From: Roseateles oligotrophus
Lineage (GTDB): Bacteria; Pseudomonadota; Gammaproteobacteria; Burkholderiales; Burkholderiaceae_C
Length of the DNA: 64,000 nucleotides
Assembly (NCBI RefSeq): GCF_014204525.1
Contig: NZ_JACHLP010000006.1
Coordinates: forward strand, 352,360-416,359
Direction: 5' to 3'
Below the pieces are notes generated by a model. It had not been told where the DNA came from. It made no database searches and was given only the letters and a program-made list of their open reading frames with translations. The position numbers and the translations under genes are program-made. This document shows positions 58,166-64,000 of this stretch, piece after piece. Within the stretch, counting starts at the first letter, position 1. Each line of letters begins with the position of its first letter.

Positions 58166-59002
58166 ATGGCCCCATCCGATTCACCCTCGTCTCTCAGGCA
58201 AGTCCCCCTGGTCGAACTGCGCGATGTCAGCTGCGGCTATGGCGAGCGGGTGATTTTGGAGTCGGTCAATCTGAAGTTGCAGCGCGGCAAGGTGCTGGCC
58301 TTGATTGGCACCTCGGGAGGAGGCAAGACCACGGTGCTGCGCTTGCTGGGCCGCCAGCTTCAGCCCTTCAAGGGGCAGGTCTTGTTCGATGGCCAGGATC
58401 TGGCGCCGCTGGGCGGCGATCAGCTCTACGCCGTGCGTCGGCGCATGGGCATGCTGTTCCAGTTCGGCGCGCTGTTCACCGATCTCTCGGTGTTCGAGAA
58501 CGTGGCCTTCCCTCTGCGCGAGCACACCCAATTGCCCGAGGCCATGATCCGCGACCTGGTGCTGATGAAGCTCAATGCGGTGGGCTTGCGCGGCGCGCGC
58601 GATCTGATGCCTTCCGAGGTGTCGGGCGGCATGGCGCGGCGGGTGGCGCTGGCGCGCGCCATTGCCCTGGACCCCGATCTGGTCTTGTACGACGAGCCTT
58701 TTGCCGGCCTGGACCCGATTTCGCTCGGTGTGGCGGCGCGGCTGATCCGAGATTTGAACGATGCCCTGGGCCTGACCAGCATCATTGTTTCGCATGATTT
58801 GCATGAGACCTTTGCCATCGCCGACGAGGTGGCCATGATTGCCAACGGCCGTGTGGTGGCCCAGGGCACGCCGGACGAGTTGCGGCATAGCGAGGATCCG
58901 CTGGTGAAGCAGTTTGTGGGCGCCCATGCCGATGGTCCGGTGCGTTTCCATCAGCCGGCCGCGCCGGTGATGCAGGACTTCGGCTTGGAGGCGCGGGCAT
59001 GA
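58166..59002 (+). CDS. mlaF: Phospholipid transport ATP-binding protein MlaF
   Basis: ATPase of the Mla system that moves phospholipids between the inner and outer membranes. 278 residues: Walker A GTSGGGKTT, Q-loop (FQFGALFTDLSVFENVAFPL), signature VSGGMARR, Walker B LVLYDEPFAGLD, H-loop VSHDL. The ATG at 58166 was chosen; an earlier in-frame ATG at 58106 lies before a -10-like TATGAT and encodes an unlikely extension. Its stop overlaps mlaE as ATGA. Confidence 0.96.
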   Translation: MAPSDSPSSLRQVPLVELRDVSCGYGERVILESVNLKLQRGKVLALIGTSGGGKTTVLRLLGRQLQPFKGQVLFDGQDLAPLGGDQLYAVRRRMGMLFQFGALFTDLSVFENVAFPLREHTQLPEAMIRDLVLMKLNAVGLRGARDLMPSEVSGGMARRVALARAIALDPDLVLYDEPFAGLDPISLGVAARLIRDLNDALGLTSIIVSHDLHETFAIADEVAMIANGRVVAQGTPDELRHSEDPLVKQFVGAHADGPVRFHQPAAPVMQDFGLEARA

Positions 59003-59778
59003 GCGGCTTCTTGGCCAAGCTGGGCCGGACCACGCGCATGCAACTGGCCAGCATCGGCGCCGGTGCGCGTTTGCTGGCGCAGATCCTGGCGCGCTCCCCC
59101 CAGGCCTTGCTGCGTTTTGGCCTGGTGCGCGACCAGGTCTATTTTCTGGGCAACCGCTCGCTGTCCATCATCGGTGTGTCGGGCTTGTTCGTCGGCTTTG
59201 TGCTGGCGCTGCAAGGCTATTACACCTTGCAGCGCTATGGCTCGGCCGAGGCCGTGGGTCTGCTGGTGGCCTTGAGCCTGGTGCGCGAGCTGGGGCCGGT
59301 GGTGGCGGCCCTGCTGTTTGCCGGCCGGGCCGGCACCTCGCTGACGGCCGAGATCGGCCTGATGAAGGCGGGCGAGCAATTGACCGCCATGGAGATGATG
59401 GCCGTGGACCCGCTGACCCGGGTGCTGGCGCCGCGCTTCTGGGGCGGGGTGATCGCCATGCCCTTGCTGGCGGCCTTGTTCTCGGCGATTGGCGTGATCG
59501 GCGGCTGGCTGGTGGCGGTGGTCTTGATCGGCATCGATGCCGGTGCCTTCTGGTCGCAGATGCAGGGCGGGGTGGATGTGTTGGCAGACGTCGGCAACGG
59601 CGTGGTCAAAAGCCTGGTGTTCGGCGTGACCGTGACCTTTGTGGCCTTGTTGCAAGGCTATGCCTGCAAGCCCACGCCCGAGGGCGTGGCCCAGGCCACG
59701 ACGCGGACCGTGGTGGTTTCATCACTGGCGGTGTTGGCACTGGACTTTGTGCTGACGGCCATGATGTTTTCCATCTGA
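58999..59778 (+). CDS. mlaE: Phospholipid transport permease MlaE
   Basis: Inner-membrane permease of the Mla complex, 259 residues. The conserved MlaE/Ttg2B sequence is clear: FVGFVLALQGYYTLQRYGSAE, LVRELGPVVAALLFAGRAGT, LTAEIGLMKAGEQLTAMEMM, and DPLTRVLAPRFWGGV. Five to six membrane segments. ATGA-coupled to mlaF; mlaD follows after 51 bases. Confidence 0.97.
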   Translation: MSGFLAKLGRTTRMQLASIGAGARLLAQILARSPQALLRFGLVRDQVYFLGNRSLSIIGVSGLFVGFVLALQGYYTLQRYGSAEAVGLLVALSLVRELGPVVAALLFAGRAGTSLTAEIGLMKAGEQLTAMEMMAVDPLTRVLAPRFWGGVIAMPLLAALFSAIGVIGGWLVAVVLIGIDAGAFWSQMQGGVDVLADVGNGVVKSLVFGVTVTFVALLQGYACKPTPEGVAQATTRTVVVSSLAVLALDFVLTAMMFSI

Positions 59779-59829
59779 GCGGCCTGCGCCTTTCTTTTTA
59801 TTCGGATTAGCTAGTTTTTGGAGTACGGC

Positions 59830-60315
59830 ATGCAAGCCTCTCGACATGATGCGGCGGTCGGTTTTTTTGTCCTGCTGGGCGGCGCTGCCTTGCTGTTCCT
59901 GGCGCTCAAGGCCGGCAATCTGCTGAGCCTGAATTTTGACGAGACCTATCAGGTGACGGCCAAGTTCGACAATATCGGTGGCCTCAAGGCCAATGCCGCG
60001 GTGAAGAGCGCGGGCGTGGTCATAGGCCGGGTGGAGTCCATCAATTTCGATGACAAGAGCTTCCAGGCCAAGGTCACGCTGAATCTGCAGAAGAAGATGG
60101 CCTTCCCCAAGGACAGCTCGGCCAAGATCCTGACGGCCGGCCTGCTGGGCGAGCAGTACATAGGCCTGGAGCCGGGGGCCGATGAAAAGAATCTGGTGGC
60201 CGGTGACAGCATCAAGCAGACCCAGTCCGCCGTGGTGCTGGAGAACCTGATCGGCCAGTTCCTCTACAACAAGGCGGCCGATAGCGGCTCCAGCGCGGCC
60301 GGGCCCAAGCCATGA
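59830..60315 (+). CDS. mlaD: Phospholipid-binding MCE protein MlaD
   Basis: MCE-domain protein that forms a hexameric ring on the periplasmic side of MlaFE. 161 residues: one membrane helix (AAVGFFVLLGGAALLFLALKAG) and a single MCE domain (YQVTAKFDNIGGLKANAAVKSAGVVIGRV ... AKILTAGLLGEQYIGLEPG). The ATG at 59830 has GGAG seven bases upstream; an in-frame TTG at 59818 is less likely. ATGA-coupled to mlaA. Confidence 0.96.
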   Translation: MQASRHDAAVGFFVLLGGAALLFLALKAGNLLSLNFDETYQVTAKFDNIGGLKANAAVKSAGVVIGRVESINFDDKSFQAKVTLNLQKKMAFPKDSSAKILTAGLLGEQYIGLEPGADEKNLVAGDSIKQTQSAVVLENLIGQFLYNKAADSGSSAAGPKP

Positions 60316-61073
60316 GATCGCGCCTCGCCCCCGTTCTGCGCGCCTTCGCGCTGCTGTGCATGGCCTTGCTGCTGAGTGCCTGCGCCAATCTGCGCGGCCC
60401 CGGTGCGCCAGGCCAGAAGCTGGACCCCTGGGAGTCCTGGAACCGCAAGGTCTTCAGCTTCAACGACGCCCTGGACGAGCATGTGCTGGTGCCGGTTGCC
60501 AAGGCTTATAGCGAGATCGTGCCCGCGCCCATCCGTCTGTCCATCGACAACTTCTTTGGCAATGTCAACGACGCCTGGTCCACCATCAATCTCTTTTTGC
60601 AAGGGCGCTTGAAGGCCGGGGTGGAGCAGGGCATGCGCTTCGCGGTCAATACCGTGCTGGGCTTTGGCGGGCTGATCGATGTCTCCACCGAGGTAGGCCT
60701 GGAAAAAAAGAGTGAAGACCTGGGCAAGACCTTTGGCCGCTGGGGCCTGGGTACCGGCGCCTACATCGTCTGGCCGGTGTTCGGGCCCTCTTCGGTGCGC
60801 GACAGCCTGGCCCTGCCCTGGGACTATGCGGCCTCGCCCTCGCTGGTGTTCAAGGACGGCTCGGCCAAGGTGGCGATCTACAGCCTGCAGACCATCAATG
60901 CGCGCGCCAACTTCCTGCGCGCCAGCCAGATGCTGGAAGGCATTGCGCTGGACAAATACACCTTCTACCGCGACGCCTATTTGCAGCGCCGCGGCAGTTT
61001 CAGCGATGACGATGAGTTCGAGGTGCTGACGCCCGAGAAACCGCCGGCAGAAAATCCCCAGGCCGGTCATTGA
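60312..61073 (+). CDS. mlaA: Phospholipid-removing outer-membrane lipoprotein MlaA (VacJ)
   Basis: Outer-membrane lipoprotein that extracts phospholipids from the outer leaflet and passes them to MlaC. 253 residues: signal peptide and lipobox (LLLSACANLRG), then the family blocks DPWESWNRKVFSFNDALDE, VPAPIRLSIDNFFGNVNDAW, TFGRWGLGTGAYIVWPVFGPS and RDSLALPWDY. In Escherichia coli mlaA is outside the mla operon; here it is inside, as in many betaproteobacteria. Confidence 0.97.
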   Translation: MRSRLAPVLRAFALLCMALLLSACANLRGPGAPGQKLDPWESWNRKVFSFNDALDEHVLVPVAKAYSEIVPAPIRLSIDNFFGNVNDAWSTINLFLQGRLKAGVEQGMRFAVNTVLGFGGLIDVSTEVGLEKKSEDLGKTFGRWGLGTGAYIVWPVFGPSSVRDSLALPWDYAASPSLVFKDGSAKVAIYSLQTINARANFLRASQMLEGIALDKYTFYRDAYLQRRGSFSDDDEFEVLTPEKPPAENPQAGH

Positions 61074-61151
61074 CCCGTTTGTGAACCGAAGCAAGGCCTG
61101 TGGCGTTCTAGTCTGGGCCTTCCCCATGATTGAATGAAAGAGCAGACAGCA

Positions 61152-61808
61152 ATGATTGCGACGAAACGAGCTTTGTTGAAGCGTGGCCTCTTTTCCGCCA
61201 CCCTGGCCGCCGGCCTGATCTGGGCTGCGGCCCTGCCGGCGCAAGCCGCCGATGCCAATGCCGCACCGGATCAGCTGATCCGCCAGCTCTCGCTGGAGAC
61301 CCTGGAAGCGGTCAAGTCCGACAAGGCGATCCAAGCCGGTGATATTCAGAAAATCATCAGCCTGGTCGACACCAAGGTCATGCCGCATGTGAACTTCCAG
61401 CGCATGACTTCCTCGGCCGTGGGTCGCTTCTGGCGCCAGGCCACGCCGGTCCAGCAGCAACGTCTGCAGGAAGAATTCAAGGCCTTGCTGGTGCGCACCT
61501 ATGCTGGTGCGCTGACCCAGGTGAAGGATCAGACCATTGCGCTCAAGCCCCTGCGTGCTGGCGCCGACGACACCGAGGTGGTGGTGAAGACGGAGATCCG
61601 CGGCAAGGGTGACCCCATCCAGCTGGACTACCGCCTGGAGAAGTCCGCCGGCCTGTGGAAGATCTACGACGTCAATGTGCTGGGCATCTGGCTGGCCGAC
61701 CAGTACCGCAACAGCTTTGCGCAAGAGATCGGCGCCAATGGCATCGACGGCCTGATCAAGACCCTGGCCGACAAAAACCAGAAGGCCGCGGCCGGCGGCA
61801 AGGCCTGA
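61152..61808 (+). CDS. mlaC: Periplasmic phospholipid carrier MlaC
   Basis: Soluble periplasmic shuttle of the Mla pathway, about 218 residues. Signal peptide (LFSATLAAGLIWAAALPAQA) and family core (KVMPHVNFQRMTSSAVGRFWRQ is characteristic, followed by FKALLVRTYAGAL and DVNVLGIWLADQYRNSFAQ). The ATG at 61152 puts the start just before a basic signal-peptide start; the ATG at 61134 adds six residues and cannot be excluded because neither has a good ribosome site. Confidence 0.95.
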   Translation: MIATKRALLKRGLFSATLAAGLIWAAALPAQAADANAAPDQLIRQLSLETLEAVKSDKAIQAGDIQKIISLVDTKVMPHVNFQRMTSSAVGRFWRQATPVQQQRLQEEFKALLVRTYAGALTQVKDQTIALKPLRAGADDTEVVVKTEIRGKGDPIQLDYRLEKSAGLWKIYDVNVLGIWLADQYRNSFAQEIGANGIDGLIKTLADKNQKAAAGGKA

Positions 61809-61819
61809 GGCCCGGGGCG

Positions 61820-62113
61820 ATGCTCAAGCTGCCCGCCTCCGTCCGCCTGCATGAGCTGCCCACGTTGTGGACGGCCTTGCAAGCCAGCCTGCGGGTCGAG
61901 GCCGCGCAGGTGCGCAGCGCCGCCGGCGCGCAGCTGCGCATCAGCGCGGCGGACCTGCAAGACTTTGATTCCGGCGTGCTAACGCTCTTGATCAGCGCCG
62001 CCCGCCTGTGCGCCCGGGAGGGCGTGCAGCTGCAGCTGCACGAGGTGCCGGCCAAGCTGCAGGAGCTGGCCCGGGTTTACGGCGTGGCCGAGCTGCTGCC
62101 CTCGGGTGGGTAG
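61820..62113 (+). CDS. mlaB: STAS-domain protein MlaB
   Basis: Cytoplasmic STAS protein that binds MlaF and supports assembly of the MlaFEDB complex. 97 residues with the STAS pattern (LRISAADLQDFDSGVLTLLISAARLCAREG, where the D-x-D-S region is the conserved loop) and LARVYGVAELLP at the end. Starts 11 bases after mlaC, last of the operon, and converges with hexR 14 bases away. Confidence 0.88.
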   Translation: MLKLPASVRLHELPTLWTALQASLRVEAAQVRSAAGAQLRISAADLQDFDSGVLTLLISAARLCAREGVQLQLHEVPAKLQELARVYGVAELLPSGG

Positions 62114-62127
62114 CGCCCCGTCCGTGC

Positions 62128-62994
62128 TCAACTCGCGTAACGCTTGCTGCGCAGATTGCGCTTGATCTCCTGCAGCATGGGCCTCAGGGTCTGGCCCAGG
62201 CGCAGGGCCACGCCGGTGGTCAGGATGTCCACTGCCGTCAAGTGCAAAAGCCTTGAGACCATGGGGCTGTAGCGGTCATAGTCTTCCGGGTGGTCCACCG
62301 CCAGCAGGATCTGACCCTGGCTCTGGCCCAGGGCCGCCAGCGGCGAGCCGCTGGCCGTGATGATGATGGTGGTGGCGCCTTTTTTACGTGCTATTTCAGC
62401 GGCATCCAGCAGGTCGCGGCTGCGGCCGGAATTGCTGATGACGACGGCGCAATCCCCGCTTTGCAACATGGTGGCGCTCATCAGCTGCACATGGCCGTCG
62501 CTGCAGGCTGCGGTGTTGATGCCCAAGCGGAAGAATTTGTGCTGCGCGTCCTGCGCCACGATGCCTGAGTTGCCGACGCCAAAAAACTCGATGCGCCGGT
62601 TGTTGCGCGCGCTCTCGGCCAGGGCGTTGATGGCGCGCTCAAAAGCATGGCTGGCGGCGTCGTTGCGGTAGTGCAGCAGGGCGGCCACGGCGTTGTCCAC
62701 CACCTTGACGATCAGGTCGCCGGGCTTGTCGTCCTCGTCCACCGCGCGGTGCACAAAGGGCACACCCTCGTTGACGCTGCCGGCCAGCTTGCGTTTGAAA
62801 TCGGCCAGGCCGTCATAACCCACGCTGCGGCAAAAGCGCACCACCGTGGGTTTGGAGACATGGGCGCGGTCGGCCAGCTCGCTGACCGGCAGATTGGCGA
62901 AGGCGCGGGCGTCGTTCAGCAAGAGTTTGGCGACGCGCTGCTCGGCCGGCGGCAGGGCCGGCATGGCGGCTTTCACGCGCTCGAGAATGCTCAC
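62128..62994 (-). CDS. hexR: RpiR/HexR family transcriptional regulator
   Basis: DNA-binding repressor of the RpiR family, which in related bacteria controls zwf and Entner-Doudoroff genes and responds to KDPG. 288 residues: N-terminal helix-turn-helix ([29 protein letters not shown], about 33-62) and a SIS sugar-phosphate domain ([41 protein letters not shown]). The start overlaps the zwf stop as ATGA, so the regulator is translated with zwf. The ED-specific role is inferred from the zwf link. Confidence 0.92.
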   Translation of the reverse strand: MSILERVKAAMPALPPAEQRVAKLLLNDARAFANLPVSELADRAHVSKPTVVRFCRSVGYDGLADFKRKLAGSVNEGVPFVHRAVDEDDKPGDLIVKVVDNAVAALLHYRNDAASHAFERAINALAESARNNRRIEFFGVGNSGIVAQDAQHKFFRLGINTAACSDGHVQLMSATMLQSGDCAVVISNSGRSRDLLDAAEIARKKGATTIIITASGSPLAALGQSQGQILLAVDHPEDYDRYSPMVSRLLHLTAVDILTTGVALRLGQTLRPMLQEIKRNLRSKRYAS

Positions 62995-64000
62995 TCTTCT
63001 TCCCCCCAGGCAAAGCCATCGCGTGCCACCAGGGCGCTGGCCGCGGCCGGTCCCCAGGAGCCGGCGGTATAGGGGCGCGGGCCGGCATCGTCCTGGGCCC
63101 AGGCGTCCAGCACCGGCTCCACCCAGCGCCAGGCCTGCTCTTGCTCGTCGCTGCGCACAAAGAGGTTCAGGCGGCCGGCGATGGCATCCAGCAGCAGGCG
63201 CTCGTAAGCGCCGACGCGGTTGGCCGCGAAGGCCTTGTCGAAGTCCAGGTCCAGCGAGACCGGCGTCAGCGCCTCGCCGTGGGCGCCGCCCTTGGCCGCC
63301 AGCAACTGCAGCTCCAGCCCGTCCTCGGGCTGCAGCTTGATCACCAGGCGATTGGCCTGATTGGTGCCGGGGAAGATGGGGTGGGGCACGGGGCGGAAGT
63401 TGATGACGATCTGCGCATCGCGCTCGGCCAGGCGCTTGCCGGTGCGCAGGTAAAAAGGCACGCCGGCCCAGCGCCAGTTCTGCACCTCGGTGCGCAGGGC
63501 CACAAAGGTTTCACAATGGCTGTCGGCCGGCACCTTGGCCTCGTCCAGATAGCCGGGCACGGCCTGGCCCTCGATGGCGCCGGCCCGGTATTGGCCGCGC
63601 ACCACATCGCGGGCCACGCTCTCGGCCGTGAAGGGCTTGAGCGAGCGCAGCACCTTGAGCTTTTCGTCGCGGATGGCGTCGGCATCGTTGCTGGAGGGCG
63701 GCTCCATGGCAATCATGGTCAGCAGCTGCAGGGCATGGTTCTGGATCATGTCGCGCAGCGCGCCGGTGCCGTCGTAAAAGCCGCCGCGCGTGCCCACGCC
63801 CAGGCGCTCGGCCAGCGTGATCTGGATATTGGCGATGCTCTCGCGCCGCCACAGCGGTTCGAACAAGGCATTGCCGAAGCGCAGGGCCATCAGGTTCTGC
63901 ACCGAGGGCTTGCCCAGGTAATGGTCGATGCGGAAGGCCTGCTCCTCCTTGAACACCGAGCGCACCACCTGGTTGATTTCCTGCGCGCTGGCCAGGTCAT
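62991..64000 (-). CDS. zwf: Glucose-6-phosphate 1-dehydrogenase, C-terminal part (cut by window edge)
   Basis: NADP-dependent oxidation of glucose 6-phosphate, the entry to the pentose phosphate and Entner-Doudoroff routes. About 335 C-terminal residues are visible; the start is beyond the right edge. The active-site block RIDHYLGKP (substrate-binding His in the DHYLGK motif) is near the edge, followed by [37 protein letters not shown], and the C-terminal domain [18 protein letters not shown] overlap with hexR. Confidence 0.96.
   Translation of the reverse strand, partial: DLASAQEINQVVRSVFKEEQAFRIDHYLGKPSVQNLMALRFGNALFEPLWRRESIANIQITLAERLGVGTRGGFYDGTGALRDMIQNHALQLLTMIAMEPPSSNDADAIRDEKLKVLRSLKPFTAESVARDVVRGQYRAGAIEGQAVPGYLDEAKVPADSHCETFVALRTEVQNWRWAGVPFYLRTGKRLAERDAQIVINFRPVPHPIFPGTNQANRLVIKLQPEDGLELQLLAAKGGAHGEALTPVSLDLDFDKAFAANRVGAYERLLLDAIAGRLNLFVRSDEQEQAWRWVEPVLDAWAQDDAGPRPYTAGSWGPAAASALVARDGFAWGEEE

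Overview
The window looks like chromosomal core sequence from a high-GC (roughly 65% by eye) betaproteobacterium of the order Burkholderiales, probably close to Roseateles/Paucibacter/Pelomonas-type genera. This rests on the gene neighbourhoods (pilMNOPQ-aroK-aroB-dgt-gltBD; mlaFEDACB; gspC opposite gspGHIJKLMNDEF), on Omp32-like porins, and on protein wording. The genus is an inference. Coding density is high, many starts are ATGA/GTGA-coupled to the preceding stop, and no tRNA, rRNA, CRISPR array, prophage or integrase was seen.

Layout. 1-6.9 kb: the truncated start of an M23 peptidase gene, divergent tyrS, then a reverse-strand tricorn-like protease and a 5'-nucleotidase. 6.9-18.4 kb: a type II secretion system, gspG to gspF on the reverse strand and gspC divergent from gspG; the prepilin peptidase gene is not here. 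18.4-22.6 kb: a divergent CobT-like gene, ilvA, a candidate small RNA with anti-Shine-Dalgarno motifs, an OsmC-type protein and coq7. 22.6-25.9 kb: two tandem porins and a DUF3047-like lipoprotein. 26-30.1 kb: a dipeptide-type ABC transporter (two permeases, two ATPases) without a binding protein. 30.1-33.2 kb: lptM, cyaY and the class A penicillin-binding protein mrcA. 33.5-44.3 kb: the type IV pilus alignment complex pilMNOPQ, a large Ig-like-repeat lipoprotein, then aroK, aroB and dgt. 44.3-51.4 kb: a RAYT transposase framed by its repeats, then glutamate synthase gltBD. 51.5-57.9 kb: a minor pilin operon pilE-fimT-pilV-pilW-pilX-pilY1. 58.2-62.1 kb: the Mla phospholipid transport operon mlaFEDACB. 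62.1-64 kb: hexR and the 3' part of zwf.

The window is mainly about the cell envelope: two machines sharing pilin-type processing (T2SS and T4P), outer-membrane asymmetry (Mla), LPS transport maturation (LptM), peptidoglycan synthesis (MrcA) and hydrolysis (M23), and porins. These are interleaved with amino-acid metabolism (IlvA, AroK/AroB, GltBD) and the entry to the Entner-Doudoroff/pentose phosphate routes (Zwf/HexR).

The items most worth following are the candidate ~150-nt CU-rich small RNA upstream of ilvA, the Ig-repeat lipoprotein in the pilQ-aroK interval, the CobT-like protein with substituted catalytic positions, and the RAYT/repeat unit next to the gltB promoter.
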